64,000 nucleotides of DNA from Streptomyces sp. TG1A-60 (GTDB lineage Bacteria; Actinomycetota; Actinomycetes; Streptomycetales; Streptomycetaceae), in the NCBI RefSeq assembly GCF_037201975.1, contig NZ_CP147520.1, forward strand, positions 496,001-560,000, given 5' to 3'. The first letter of the stretch is position 1; the number at the start of each line of letters is the position of its first letter. The translations under genes were made by a program, and so were the position numbers. A model generated the notes under the pieces. It was not told where the DNA came from. It ran no database searches and worked only from the letters and a program-made list of their open reading frames with translations. This document shows positions 1 to 9,367 of the stretch, piece by piece.

Positions 1-1236
1 CCCGTCCGGCACCTGCATCCTCAGCAGGAAGTCCAGCTGCCAGCGGACCTCGTCGAGCAGGTCCGGCACCTCGTTGCCGCTCTCCGGGATGTCGAGCGAG
101 CCGTCACCGAGCTTGCCGGTCCGCCCGGTGCGGGCGTGCAGGGAACGCTCGTAGGTGCTCAGCACCTCCCAGGTGGAGATGCCGCCGTTGACGACGTACT
201 TGCCGTGGTCGCCGGCGTCGTACCAGCCGCCGGTGACGTCGAGCGTGTAGTCGCAGACGCCCGGCTGGCAGGGCACGTCGTGATCGCCCTTGTTGGGCGC
301 GACGTCCAGGTGGCCGGCGGCGCGGCCGTAGCCGGGGCGCAGGTCGTCGCGGATCTCGGTGCCGCTGCGCTGGGTGTAGTAGTACTTCAGCGAGTCGAGC
401 CGGAGGCGTTCGTAGGCGCTCGGGTCGATGTCGAAGGGGTGGCTGGTCTCGCCGTCGACGGAGAGGGTGAAGCCGGTGCCGCGCTTGCGGTACGAGCCGA
501 AGTCGATGGAGTGGACGTTCTGTCCGGAGGAGGCGTCGACGCCGCGCGGGACGGTCCGGCCGTGCGCGACCACCGCGCCCGAGGCGTTCTTCAGCCGCCA
601 GGGCAGCTTCGTGATGGCGTCGGTGACCAGGGTGGCGTTCTTCGGCCCTGCGGGCAGATAGGAGACCTGGTTGACGCGCACCCGGGGCCCGGTGTCGGGC
701 TCGTACACCTCCGGCGGCACCCCGCCGAGCAGCGAGACGTCGTCCATGCAGAAGGTGAACGGGTCGGCGTTGCCGCCGAGCTGGAAGCCGACCTGGGCCT
801 GGGCGGTGTCGACGGGTGAGGTGAAGGTGTACGTGTACGAGTCGCCCGAGACGTTCAGCTGCGGGCTCACCTCGAACCAGGTGTCGTACGGCGCGACGGA
901 CAGGCCGACGATCGCGCGCAGGACGTTCCCCTGGGGGGTGCCGGACGCGCTGAAGCCGAACCGGTACGACTCGCCCTTGACGAGGGTGATGTCGTTCTGG
1001 CCGACGGCGGCGTCCCAGCGGTTGGCGGTACCGCCGGGGATCTCGGCGCAGAGGCGGCCGTCCGTCAGGCCCGCGGTGACGTTGCCGGACGTCCACCAGG
1101 GGGCGGTGGTGGTGTCGAAGGTGCCGTTCTTGACCTGTTCGGCCTCCTCGGCCTGGGCCGAGCCGGTGGGCAGCGCGGTGAGCGCCGCCGCGAGGAGGGC
1201 CGTTACGGCGAGCAGGGTGGTTCTGCGTCGTTTCAC
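1..1236 (-). CDS. Secreted GH9 endoglucanase (3' part outside window)
   Basis: Secreted cellulase; GH9 enzymes hydrolyse beta-1,4-glucan. The reading frame runs from a GTG at 1236 (GAGGAG just upstream) to the window edge without a stop, giving 412 codons. It shows a signal peptide ending in ...GSAQA near residue 29, a CBM4/9-like module beginning VKNGTFD, an Ig-like cellulase N-terminal domain (from about residue 190, RVNQVSYLP) and the start of the catalytic barrel with [13 protein letters not shown] near residues 335-347, whose Asp pair supplies the catalytic base in GH9. A CebR box lies about 60 bp upstream, so induction by cello-oligosaccharides is inferred. The remaining catalytic domain, including the acid Glu, is not visible. 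Confidence 0.9.
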   Translation of the reverse strand, partial: MKRRRTTLLAVTALLAAALTALPTGSAQAEEAEQVKNGTFDTTTAPWWTSGNVTAGLTDGRLCAEIPGGTANRWDAAVGQNDITLVKGESYRFGFSASGTPQGNVLRAIVGLSVAPYDTWFEVSPQLNVSGDSYTYTFTSPVDTAQAQVGFQLGGNADPFTFCMDDVSLLGGVPPEVYEPDTGPRVRVNQVSYLPAGPKNATLVTDAITKLPWRLKNASGAVVAHGRTVPRGVDASSGQNVHSIDFGSYRKRGTGFTLSVDGETSHPFDIDPSAYERLRLDSLKYYYTQRSGTEIRDDLRPGYGRAAGHLDVAPNKGDHDVPCQPGVCDYTLDVTGGWYDAGDHGKYVVNGGISTWEVLSTYERSLHARTGRTGKLGDGSLDIPESGNEVPDLLDEVRWQLDFLLRMQVPDG

Positions 1237-1294
1237 GTCTGGGCTCCTCGGGGAGGTGGGGCGCACAGCGGTGAGGGGTGGGGAGCGATGGGCA

Positions 1295-1308
1295 TGGGAG
1301 CGCTCCCA
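1295..1308. promoter_or_regulatory. CebR operator box
   Basis: The perfect 14-bp palindrome TGGGAGCGCTCCCA sits in the promoter region of the GH9 gene. It equals the known consensus for CebR, the LacI-family repressor released by cellobiose/cellotriose in Streptomyces. It probably represses the GH9 gene. The GH2 gene ends on the other side and starts 3 kb away, so it is unlikely to be the target. Confidence 0.88.
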
Positions 1309-1352
1309 GGTGCGGACCTTGGCCATGCTGTTAGAGACATGACAGCCCGTCA

Positions 1353-1388
1353 ACGGTCCGGGCGGGACTGGTTTTCCGTCCGGACCGT
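1353..1388 (-). terminator. Hairpin after the GH2 gene
   Basis: Inverted arms ACGGTCCGG / CCGGACCGT are separated by an 18-nt loop, 22 bp beyond the GH2 stop codon. A factor-independent terminator is likely; there is no strong U tract, as is common in Streptomyces. Confidence 0.5.
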
Positions 1389-1410
1389 CGAACGGTGACT
1401 CCCCGTGCGG

Positions 1411-4400
1411 TCAGACGGCGAGGACGTCCAGTCGGCTGATCCGCACCGCGCCGCGTGCCTCGCCCGGATACCGGCTGGTCAGCGTGAGCCGGATGCGGCT
1501 GCCGCGCAGCGGGGTGAAAATGATCACCGTGGGGGCGTCGGAGGCGGTGGCCCAGTGGACTTCCGCGCCCTCGGCGGGAACGTGCCGCGTGCCGTCCCAC
1601 ACCGCGACTTCGACGGTCTCGGGAAGCGTGTGGCCTGCGTCGACGGTGAACGAGACCTCCACCCGGCCGACCGTACCGGCCCTCCCCCAGTCGACCGACA
1701 CCCAGTCCTCGGGCCGCGCCCCGCTGAACGCGGGCAGCAGGGCCGTGGCCGCCTTGAGGAAGCCGTTGGACCAGCCGGTGGCGGGGTCACCGTCGAGCAT
1801 GGCGGCGGGCAGGGTGTCGGGGCGCCCGGAGTAACTGGCGTCGGCGTGGGGGTAGGTGACGGGAGCCGGATGGTCGGGCTCGAACTCGGCGGGCGGTGTG
1901 GAGGACTTGGCGCGCGCCGGCGTGGCCCGCACGGTGACCTTTCCGGTGCGCAGGCCCTCCACCCGTGCCGTCACCTTCGTCGGTCCGGGCTCGACCCCGG
2001 ACCGCACGATCGCGAGTGCCTTGCCGCCGAAGGCGGTCCGGGTGCTGGCCTGGTAGCGCTCGGCGCTCTCCTCCCGGCCGTTGTCGAGCCCGGCGAGGGA
2101 ACCGCCGCGCACGTCGAAGGAGATCAGATGCTCGGCGTCGGGCACCACCACACCCCGGGCGTCGACGATCTCGGCGGTGACGAAGACCAGGGAACGTCCG
2201 TCCGCCGGGAGTGACGCGCGGTCGGCCGTCAGCCGCACGGCGTGCGGTGCCCCGGCCGTGCGCAGCACGTCGGTGGCGACGGCCCTGCCGTTCCGGCGCG
2301 CCACCGCCTTCAACTCGCCCGGCGCGTACGGCACCTTCCAGGTGAGATGGAGCTTGCCCGCGCTGCCGTTGGGGCTGGTGTAGCTGCCGGGGTAGGGGCC
2401 GTCGGTGAAGGTCTTGTCGTCTCCGGTCGCCTCGGTGGTCTCCAGATAGGGGCGCCCGTCGACGGTCTTCTTCTCGTCGAACTTCCTCGTCCCGAGCGAC
2501 TTCCCGTTGAGGAACAGTTCGACGGTGTCGACGTTGGAGTACGCCCACACCTCGACGGTGTCGCCCTTCTGGTGGTTCCAGCTCATCGGCAGCAGGTGGA
2601 CCATGGGCTCGCTGATCCACTGGCTCTGGAACAGGTAGTACATGTCCTTGGGGAAGCCTGCCGTGTCGACCGCGCCGAAGAAGGACGCCTTCACCGGGAA
2701 GACGTCGTACGGCGTGGGCTCGCCGATGTAGTCGATGCCCGACCACAGGAACTGCCCGGCGAACCACTTCCGGTCCCGGTCCTTCTTGTGGCCGTACTCG
2801 CCGCTCATGGTCCAGGAGGCGAGGTTGTTGTCGTAGGAGGAGACGCCCCGTCTGCCGGGCGTGTGGTTCTCGCCGGTGTTGAGGCGCTCCGGCTCCTGGT
2901 AGACGCCGCGTGTCGACGTCTCCGAGGACGACTCCGACTCGAAGAGGAAGAGGTGCGGATAGCGGGCGTGCAGCGCGTCCACCGACTTGGCGGTGTTGTA
3001 GTTGAGGCCGAGGCCGTCGAGCTTGGCCAGGATCAGGTCGCCGGGTGTGCCGGGGGCGGGCACGCTGCGGTGGCGGTGGGAGCCGATGACGATCGGGCGG
3101 GTGTCGTCCGAGGCCTTGAGTGCGGCGATCAGCCGGTCCGCCATGGCGAGGCCGGAGGTGGAGGTGAACTCCGAGACCTCGTTGCCGATGGACCACATGA
3201 GGACGGCGGGCGAGTTGCGGGCCGCGAGCACCATCTCGGTGACGTCCCGGTCGGCCCACTCGTCGAAGAACCGGCCGTAGTCGTACCGGGTCTTGGGGCT
3301 CTTCCAGCAGTCGAAGGCCTCCACCGTCATCACGATGCCCATTTCCTCGCAGGCCTCGATCATCTCCGGGGAGGGCGGGTTGTGCGAGGTGCGGAACGCG
3401 TTGACGCCCATCGACTTCATGATGGTCATCTGCCGGCGGACGGCGTCGGCGCTGACGGCGGCGCCGAGCGCGCCGAGGTCGTGGTGGAGGTCGACGCCCC
3501 TGATCTTGTGATGGGTGCCGTTGAGGTGGAAGCCCTCGTCCGGGTCGAAGCGGAAGGTGCGGACACCGAAGGCCGTGCGGTAGGTGTCGGTCGTTCTGCC
3601 GCCGACGCGCAGTTCGGTCTTCAGGGCGTAGCGGTACGGGTCGGTGAAGTCCCACCGCCTCGGCTCGCGCACGGTCAGTTCGTGGGTCTCGGTCGCGGTG
3701 TCGGTGACGGCGACCGTGGAGGACGTACGGGCGACGGTGCGGCCACGGGCGTCGACGACCCGGGAGACGACCTCGACGCCGGCAGCGGCGCCGGAGGCGT
3801 TCACCACGGAGGTCCGTACGCGGACGAGGGCGCGCTCCTCGGTGATGTCCGGCGTGGTGACGTAGGTGCCCCAGCGGGCCACGTGCACCGGCTCGGTGAC
3901 GACGAGGCGGGCCTCGCGGTAGATGCCGCTGCCGGAGTACCAACGGCTGCTGGGGAGCCGGTTCTGCACCTTGACCGCGATGACGTTCTCGGTGGTGCCG
4001 TCGGTGTGCAGCAGGTCGGTGAGATCGAAGGCGAAGCCGGTGTAGCCGTAGGGGTGGCGGCCGACCTCGGTGCCGTTGCAGTGGACGTACGAGTCCATGT
4101 AGACGCCGTCGAACTCGACGGAGATCCGCTTCCCGGCGAGGGCGGGCGGCAGTGTGAACGTGGTGCGGTACCAGCCGAGGCCGCCGGGGAAGAAGCCGGT
4201 GCCGCTGGTGGTGCCGTTCCGGGTGGTCGGGGCGAGCTCGATGCTCCAGTCGTGCGGGACGGCGACCCGGCGCCAGGCGGAGTCGTCGTAGCCGGGCTCG
4301 GCCGCGTCGGCGTACGCGCCGGTCGGGTCGGTGATTCCACCCGGGTTGACGAGGGCGAAGCGCCAGCCGTCCCGGAGCGGGATGGCGCGGCCGGCCGACG

Positions 4401-4509
4401 ACTGCCGTGTCCGCTCCGCGGCGCCCGCGACGCCGGGGGTGCCCGCCGGCGCTCCGGCCATCGGTGCGGCGGTACCCGCGATGAGTAACGACCTGCGCGT
4501 GACGGTCAT
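1411..4509 (-). CDS. Tat-exported GH2 beta-galactosidase
   Basis: Large (1032 aa) extracellular glycoside hydrolase, most like GH2 beta-galactosidases. The start is the ATG at 4509, because it follows AAGGGA and opens a twin-arginine signal (MTVTRRSLLIAG). Domains in order: jelly-roll sugar-binding domain, Ig-like domain, TIM barrel, a DUF4982-like Ig segment (LFLNGKSLGTRKF) and a C-terminal discoidin-like (F5/8 type C) carbohydrate-binding domain. The acid/base Glu is in SIGNEVSEF (about residue 444); the nucleophile is probably the Glu near residue 526 in FESES. The lead GH2 call is strong, but substrate specificity (galactoside versus another beta-glycoside) cannot be read from sequence. 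It is transcribed alone towards the GH9 gene. Confidence 0.88.
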   Translation of the reverse strand: MTVTRRSLLIAGTAAPMAGAPAGTPGVAGAAERTRQSSAGRAIPLRDGWRFALVNPGGITDPTGAYADAAEPGYDDSAWRRVAVPHDWSIELAPTTRNGTTSGTGFFPGGLGWYRTTFTLPPALAGKRISVEFDGVYMDSYVHCNGTEVGRHPYGYTGFAFDLTDLLHTDGTTENVIAVKVQNRLPSSRWYSGSGIYREARLVVTEPVHVARWGTYVTTPDITEERALVRVRTSVVNASGAAAGVEVVSRVVDARGRTVARTSSTVAVTDTATETHELTVREPRRWDFTDPYRYALKTELRVGGRTTDTYRTAFGVRTFRFDPDEGFHLNGTHHKIRGVDLHHDLGALGAAVSADAVRRQMTIMKSMGVNAFRTSHNPPSPEMIEACEEMGIVMTVEAFDCWKSPKTRYDYGRFFDEWADRDVTEMVLAARNSPAVLMWSIGNEVSEFTSTSGLAMADRLIAALKASDDTRPIVIGSHRHRSVPAPGTPGDLILAKLDGLGLNYNTAKSVDALHARYPHLFLFESESSSETSTRGVYQEPERLNTGENHTPGRRGVSSYDNNLASWTMSGEYGHKKDRDRKWFAGQFLWSGIDYIGEPTPYDVFPVKASFFGAVDTAGFPKDMYYLFQSQWISEPMVHLLPMSWNHQKGDTVEVWAYSNVDTVELFLNGKSLGTRKFDEKKTVDGRPYLETTEATGDDKTFTDGPYPGSYTSPNGSAGKLHLTWKVPYAPGELKAVARRNGRAVATDVLRTAGAPHAVRLTADRASLPADGRSLVFVTAEIVDARGVVVPDAEHLISFDVRGGSLAGLDNGREESAERYQASTRTAFGGKALAIVRSGVEPGPTKVTARVEGLRTGKVTVRATPARAKSSTPPAEFEPDHPAPVTYPHADASYSGRPDTLPAAMLDGDPATGWSNGFLKAATALLPAFSGARPEDWVSVDWGRAGTVGRVEVSFTVDAGHTLPETVEVAVWDGTRHVPAEGAEVHWATASDAPTVIIFTPLRGSRIRLTLTSRYPGEARGAVRISRLDVLAV

Positions 4510-4839
4510 GGTGGTTCCCTTCGTCGGACCTGCGGATGGACGTTCCGGGAAAGATCGACACACAAGCGACCACAAGTGCTCGTACAACTGATCGTGACCA
4601 AACAGAATCTGACGATGCGATCCGCCGGGGCGTCAAGAGCCCGTCGCGCCACTTCTGCCGGCCGGGCGCCGGGCACTCCTCGCACCTCCTCCCGGCACTC
4701 CTGTCGCTGCCCGGGTGTACGACAGCGTGACCCACTAGGCTGAATTCACCCGTAAGCCCGTTCGGTCCGGCGGAATGGAACTCGCGACGATGAGGAGCCG
4801 CAAGGTTACGCACGGTGATAATCCTGCGTATGCCCTGGA
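4510..4839. other. Intergenic region upstream of the GH2 gene
   Basis: No credible coding sequence here. It must hold the GH2 promoter (read leftward). No perfect CebR-type palindrome was found, unlike in front of the GH9 gene. The right end abuts a truncated gene fragment. Confidence 0.6.
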
Positions 4840-5282
4840 GTCGTCCACTCCCTGCTGCCCGCGAACGGCGCCACCGACGACGTGGCGCTGCTGCTGGCCC
4901 GTACCCGTGGGCTGCGGGCGGAGCGGGGCGCGACCTGGGCGATACCGGCCGACCCGGCGTTCGTCGCCCGGACCCGCCAGTACGTGCTCACGCAGATGGC
5001 ACTGTGGGGCATCAGCGAGTCGGCGTTCACGGCGGAGCTGGTGGTGAGCGAGCTGGTCACCAACGCCATCCGGCACGGCGCCCCGCCGATCCAGCTGCGC
5101 CTGATCCACGACGGCACCACGCTCATCTGCGAGGTGTCGGACGGCAGCGGCACCGCCCCGCATCTGCGCCGCGCCAAGACCTTCGACGAGGGCGGACGCG
5201 GCCTGCTGCTCGTGGCCCAGCTGACCCAGCGGTGGGGCAGCCGGCACACCGAGGACGGCAAGACGATCTGGGCGGAGCTGAG
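4840..5282 (+). pseudogene. Fragment of SpoIIE/RsbU phosphatase with RsbW-like ATPase domain
   Basis: The frame encodes the last residues of a PP2C/SpoIIE phosphatase domain (LLPANGATDDVALLLART) followed by an almost whole HATPase_c domain of the anti-sigma kinase type: N box ELVVSELVTNAIRHG, then DGSG and DEGGRGLLLV. Such two-domain proteins are several hundred residues long and begin with PAS/GAF sensors; those are missing, and an in-frame TAA sits at 4819-4821. The 3' end runs into foreign DNA, changing the final residues after TIWAELR. It is a remnant left by a deletion or insertion, not a working gene, though the ATPase part could be expressed from the GTG at 4882. Confidence 0.8.
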
Positions 5283-5346
5283 GACGTTGCCGCGGCACTG
5301 CTGGCCGCCGAGGCCGCGGGCGATGTGACGGTGATGTCGCCGGACT
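5283..5346 (+). repeat. 64-bp exact copy of ISKra4 passenger-gene sequence
   Basis: These 64 bases are identical to 37771-37834, inside the small first gene of the ISKra4-type element. Here they join a SpoIIE-type fragment on the left to an integrase fragment on the right. No other part of that element is present on either side, so this is a recombination scar. Confidence 0.9.
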
Positions 5347-5467
5347 CATGCTGATGGCCAAGTCGCGTCACAAGAAGCCGGAGAACCTCCGCCGTTACTT
5401 CAAGCCCTCACCTGCGGCCATCGCCGAGCTGACCAGCCTTCTGGCCCCCGGTGACAGCCGGCGGTGA
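5347..5467 (+). pseudogene. C-terminal tail of a tyrosine recombinase
   Basis: Forty codons read [18 protein letters not shown]... and end ...[12 protein letters not shown] with a [18 protein letters not shown] resembles the last helices around and after the catalytic Tyr of phage-type integrases in Streptomyces. Everything upstream is missing; the fragment starts at the junction with the 64-bp ISKra4-derived repeat. Non-functional relic of an integrase. Confidence 0.7.
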
Positions 5468-5573
5468 GCCAGAACCTTGATCAACCTGTGCACTGACGGC
5501 AGGCGAGGTTGGATCGGACTCGCGTGGATCGCGCACCGTCCGCCGGTGCTCGCTGTGCGGGGAGTCCGTCCAC

Positions 5574-6233
5574 TCACTGGGATGTTGCCACCAGGCCCGC
5601 CTCATAGGCCAGGATCACTAGCTGCACCCGGTCGCGGGCATTGAGCTTGGCGAGCAGGCGGGTCAGGTAGGTCTTGGCGGTGGCGATGCTGATGGAGAGC
5701 TCCCCTGCGATCTCCGTATTGGACAGGCCCCTGCCGACGAGGGTCAGCACCTCGCGTTCCCGGGCGGTGATGCCGTCGAGCTCCGACCGCCGCGGCGGTG
5801 ACGCTGCGGGTCGGGTGGTGAACTCTTTGATCAGCCGGCGTGTGACGGCTGGTGCGATCAGAGCGTCCCCGGCGGCAACGATCCGGATTGCGGCGAGGAT
5901 GTCGTCCAGGGCCATGTCCTTGACGAGGAATCCGGAGGCGCCGGCGTGCAGCGCCCCGTAGACGTAGTCGTCGTCGTCGAAGGTCGTGAGGACGACGACG
6001 CGTGTGGAGCCGGTGCCCGTCGTGATCAGCCGGGTGGCTTCGATGCCGTCCATGCCGGGCATCCGGAGGTCCATCACGACGACGTCGGGGGCGAGTTCCT
6101 CCGTCAGCCGTACCGCTTCCGCGCCGTCTTCTGCCTCGCCCACCACCTCGATGTCCGCGGTGTCGGTGATGACCATCTGCAGGGCGGCCCGGACCAGGGG
6201 CTGGTCGTCGGTGAGCACGACACGGATGGTCAT
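5574..6233 (-). CDS. NarL/LuxR-family response regulator (module 1)
   Basis: 219-aa cytoplasmic response regulator. The receiver domain has the acidic pair D9-D10, phospho-acceptor D55 (VVVMDLRMPGMDG) and the conserved K105 (FLVKDM). A LuxR-type helix-turn-helix follows at about residues 150-205 (TAREREVLTLVGRGLSNTEIA). The ATG at 6233 overlaps the stop of the upstream sensor kinase as ATGA, so the two are translationally coupled. It probably controls the divergent exporter operon that begins at 7617. It is closely similar to the regulator at 12776-13432. Confidence 0.93.
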   Translation of the reverse strand: MTIRVVLTDDQPLVRAALQMVITDTADIEVVGEAEDGAEAVRLTEELAPDVVVMDLRMPGMDGIEATRLITTGTGSTRVVVLTTFDDDDYVYGALHAGASGFLVKDMALDDILAAIRIVAAGDALIAPAVTRRLIKEFTTRPAASPPRRSELDGITAREREVLTLVGRGLSNTEIAGELSISIATAKTYLTRLLAKLNARDRVQLVILAYEAGLVATSQ

Positions 6234-7483
6234 CTGACTCCCGCCTTCGCTTCTGCCTCGGTCCCGGCCGGTACCGGGAGCCTGGCCGCTACCAGGAAGC
6301 CGCCCCCGGGACGGGGCCCGGCCGTGAAATCGCCATGCAGCAGGGCGGCCCGCTCGCGCATGCCGATCAGGCCGTATCCGGTGTCCGTGCTGGTGCCGCC
6401 GCCTTCCCCTCGGTCCGAGACCTCGACGGCGAGTTCGTCCGCGCGGTAGTCGAGGCGCACCTGGCAGGAATCGGCACCCGAGTGCCGTACGGCGTTGGTC
6501 ACCGACTCCTGGACAATCCGGAACGCCGCGAGATCGATGTCGGCTGGCAGCGGGCGGCGCCTGCCCTGCCACCGCACCTCCACGCGGACTCCGGCGGCCG
6601 TGGTCGTCGCGGCGAGCTGTTCCACGTTCGCCAGGCCAGCGGCCAGTCGCAGGGGCGCCGGCGCGTGCGCGCGGCCTTGGCGTTCCTCATCGTGGTCGGC
6701 CTGGCGCAGCGCGCCGAGCATCCTTCGCAGCCCGGACAGCGTCTCGCGGCCGGCCATCTCCACGGTGAGCATCGCCTCGCGGGCTTTGGCCGGCTGGGTT
6801 TCGATGACCCGGGCCGCGGCGCCGGCCTGCAAGGCGATGATGCCGATGCTGTGGGCGACGGTGTCGTGCATCTCGCGGGCGATGCGCAGCCGTTCGGCGG
6901 TGACGGCCTCGGCGGCGGCCCGGGCGTGCAACTCTGCGTTGTGGGCCCGGGCCTGATGCGACGAATTACCGATGAGCCAGGCGATGACCACGGTCAGGGC
7001 CACGAACGGCTCCTGCGCGATGCTGGAATCGTCGCCCGTGATCAACCGCAGGACGAGGTAGCCGGCCAGTGTGCCGAGCGCTGCGGCGGCCGCGGTGAGC
7101 GAGTTCCGCCGAGGCCGGGTGGCTGCGATGTAGCAGAGGGCGATATCCACGGCCAGGAACTGCGTGGGCGGAATCTCATCCTGCCGCCAGGCCACCGTCG
7201 AGATGACCGTACCGGCGATCACCAGACCGTACGCCGCGGAGGTCCTGCGGCGCAGCACCGCGCTGCCGGCCAGGATCAGCACGAAGGCGACGGCGAGCAG
7301 CGTCTGGGCTCCGAGCGAGTCGAGTCCGTCCTGGGGGTAGTTGAGCGAGTACGTCGGCGCTTGCGGCATCACTACGTACTCGACGATGGGTTCGACTGCT
7401 GCCGCGTACCACGCCAGTACCGTCCACAGGCCCGGCGGTATGCGTTTGAGCAGCGGCAACGGCAGCGGCGGTGAGGCGGACAT
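6230..7483 (-). CDS. Membrane histidine kinase, HisKA_3 type (module 1)
   Basis: 417-aa sensor kinase of the DesK/NarX-like class common in actinomycetes. Several N-terminal membrane helices (about residues 20-170) have no evident extracellular sensor domain. They precede the dimerisation/phospho-acceptor helix with EMHDTVAHSIG (His about 206) and a HATPase_c domain (N box VQESVTNAVRHSG, G boxes DRGEGGG and GYGLIGMRER). The ATG at 7483 is chosen because upstream residues do not resemble the family. Pairs with the overlapping response regulator. The lack of a sensor domain suggests it senses membrane state or the neighbouring ABC transporter (inference). Confidence 0.92.
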   Translation of the reverse strand: MSASPPLPLPLLKRIPPGLWTVLAWYAAAVEPIVEYVVMPQAPTYSLNYPQDGLDSLGAQTLLAVAFVLILAGSAVLRRRTSAAYGLVIAGTVISTVAWRQDEIPPTQFLAVDIALCYIAATRPRRNSLTAAAAALGTLAGYLVLRLITGDDSSIAQEPFVALTVVIAWLIGNSSHQARAHNAELHARAAAEAVTAERLRIAREMHDTVAHSIGIIALQAGAAARVIETQPAKAREAMLTVEMAGRETLSGLRRMLGALRQADHDEERQGRAHAPAPLRLAAGLANVEQLAATTTAAGVRVEVRWQGRRRPLPADIDLAAFRIVQESVTNAVRHSGADSCQVRLDYRADELAVEVSDRGEGGGTSTDTGYGLIGMRERAALLHGDFTAGPRPGGGFLVAARLPVPAGTEAEAKAGVR

Positions 7484-7616
7484 GCATTGATCGTAGGCAC
7501 CCGCATCTGACGGCACATCCGACCGTAGCCGTACAACCAGGGTTGACCCCCGTCCTCTCCGATTGTCATCGGTGGTCCGATTACGGGCGGGGTCGCCCAC
7601 CGGCACCGTTGTCCCC

Positions 7617-8525
7617 GTGATCGAAGTCAACGAGCTCACGAAGCGATACGGCGGCACGACGGCCGTCAAAGATCTGACCTTCACTGTGCGGCCCGGACAG
7701 GTGACCGGGTTTCTCGGTCCGAACGGCGCCGGCAAGAGCACCACGCTGCGGATGATCCTCGGCTTGCATGAGCCCACCGGCGGCACCGTTACCGTCGACG
7801 GCCGCCCTTTCCGCGACCGGCCCCGCGGCCTGCGTCATGTCGGCTCCCTTCTCGACGCGCACGATGTGCACGGCGGGCGCAGCGCGGTGGCGCAGCTGTC
7901 CGCCCTGGCCCGCAGTAACCGCATCCCGCAGCGTCGGGTGGAGGAGGTGCTGCGGGAGGTCGGCCTCGCCGAGGTCGCCCGGCGCCGCGTCGGCGGATTC
8001 TCGCTCGGCATGAAGCAGCGGCTCGGCATCGCTTCCGCCCTGCTCGGTGACCCACCGGTACTGCTCTTCGACGAGCCGCTCAACGGCCTTGACCCGGAAG
8101 GCGTGAGGTGGGTGCGTGACCTGTTCAGGCGTCTGGCCGCCGAGGGCCGCACGGTGTTTGTCTCCAGCCATCTCATGTCCGAGATGGAACACACCGCCGA
8201 CGAGCTGATCGTCATCGGCCGCGGTGAGCTGATCGCGGCCGAGAGCCTCACGGAGTTTTCCGCTCGCGGCACTGGGCAGAGCGTCACGGTGGGTACGCCC
8301 GCCGCTGCCGTCCTGAGAGATCTGCTGACGGCCGAGGGCGCGGCCGTGGACACGGAGGGCGACCTGCTTGCTGCGACTGGTGTGACTGCGGTCCGGATCG
8401 GTGAGATCGCCATGGAGCACCGTATTCCGCTGTATCACCTCAGCGCCCGGTGCGCCTCGTTGGAAGAGGCGTTCATGGAGCTCACTGCCGACAGCGTGCA
8501 ATACCTCGCAGGAGACCCTCAGTGA
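7617..8525 (+). CDS. ABC-2 type exporter ATPase (module 1)
   Basis: 302-aa ATP-binding subunit of a drug/peptide-type exporter. Walker A GPNGAGKST at residues 34-42, signature FSLGMKQRL, Walker B LLFDEPLNGLD and the switch His in VSSHLMSEM are all intact. The GTG at 7617 (VIEVNELTKRYGG) is chosen by analogy with the identical start of the paralogue ending at 10547. The reading frame could extend upstream, and there is no clear Shine-Dalgarno sequence, so a leaderless mRNA is possible. Overlaps the permease as GTGA. Substrate unknown; bacitracin/lantibiotic-resistance-like exporters share this layout with a divergent two-component system. Confidence 0.93.
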   Translation: MIEVNELTKRYGGTTAVKDLTFTVRPGQVTGFLGPNGAGKSTTLRMILGLHEPTGGTVTVDGRPFRDRPRGLRHVGSLLDAHDVHGGRSAVAQLSALARSNRIPQRRVEEVLREVGLAEVARRRVGGFSLGMKQRLGIASALLGDPPVLLFDEPLNGLDPEGVRWVRDLFRRLAAEGRTVFVSSHLMSEMEHTADELIVIGRGELIAAESLTEFSARGTGQSVTVGTPAAAVLRDLLTAEGAAVDTEGDLLAATGVTAVRIGEIAMEHRIPLYHLSARCASLEEAFMELTADSVQYLAGDPQ

Positions 8526-9367
8526 CCACGACGTACGCTCCCGTTGGCGGACTTGGCGCCGACGAACCCCGTGCCCGCTTTTACGACCTGGTGGCCGCCG
8601 AGTGGATCAAGCTTCGGTCGCTGCGCTCGACCTGGATCGCGTACGGGGCCACCGCCCTGGCCGTCATCGCGTTCAACGCGGGGACCGCCTACGACACCTA
8701 CAACTACTGGCCGGAGCGGAGCGCGGCGGACCGGAACGACTACGTCCGGGCCGGAATTCCGCTGCAGGAGGCGTTCACGGCGAACTCCGCCATGGTCATG
8801 ATGCTCGCTCTCGGTGCCATCGGCGCCGTCGCGATCATCGGCGAGTACAGCACGGGCACCAGTCGTACGACGTTCGCGGCCGTTCCGGACCGCCGTTCGG
8901 TGATGGCCGCCAAAACAGTGGTCGTCACCGCGGTCGCCACTGTCTTCGGCTCGATCGTCGCGGGGGCCTCGTTCGGCCTGACGCAGGCGATCCTCGACGG
9001 CCGGGACGCAGGCGTCTCGATCAGCTACCCGGGCGCCCTGCGTGTCGTAGTGGCGTCCGCCCTCCTTGCGCCCGTGTGCGCGGTAGTCGGCATGGCCATC
9101 GGCTCCGTCATCAGGCACACCGCGGCCACCATGATCGCCTCGGTGGCGGTCATCCTCGTGCTGCCCATCGTCTTCACCGAGGGCCGCCACTGGTCGGCGG
9201 TCGCCGGGCACGCCACGCTCTATCAGGCGTGGTTGCGGCTCGTGGAGGTCGGCCCCCGCCAGACCGACTTCCCGTGGACGACCGGCGGAGCCTGGACCGT
9301 CTACGCGGTGTGGGCGCTCACCGCAGCCGTGCTCGCCGTCACCAGCGCACAACGGCGCGACCAGTGA
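8522..9367 (+). CDS. ABC-2 type exporter permease (module 1)
   Basis: 281-aa integral membrane partner of the preceding ATPase. It has about six hydrophobic helices and a conserved IGEYSTGTSRTTFAAVP loop, which in this family follows the second helix. The GTG at 8522 overlaps the ATPase stop (GTGA). It has closely matching sequence stretches (EYSTG.IRTTFAAVP, SYPGALRVV.ASALLAPVCA) with the permease at 9690-10550, showing the two modules share ancestry. Confidence 0.9.
   Translation: MTTTYAPVGGLGADEPRARFYDLVAAEWIKLRSLRSTWIAYGATALAVIAFNAGTAYDTYNYWPERSAADRNDYVRAGIPLQEAFTANSAMVMMLALGAIGAVAIIGEYSTGTSRTTFAAVPDRRSVMAAKTVVVTAVATVFGSIVAGASFGLTQAILDGRDAGVSISYPGALRVVVASALLAPVCAVVGMAIGSVIRHTAATMIASVAVILVLPIVFTEGRHWSAVAGHATLYQAWLRLVEVGPRQTDFPWTTGGAWTVYAVWALTAAVLAVTSAQRRDQ

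Noticed and set aside
104..1096. Long - strand frame with Arg-rich protein
   Set aside because: Out of frame with the GH9 gene on the same strand; composition is that of shifted GC-rich DNA, with no domain.
2242..4488. 748-codon + strand frame opposite the GH2 gene
   Set aside because: Antisense shadow of a clear GH2 protein; Gly/Val/Asp-rich translation without motifs.
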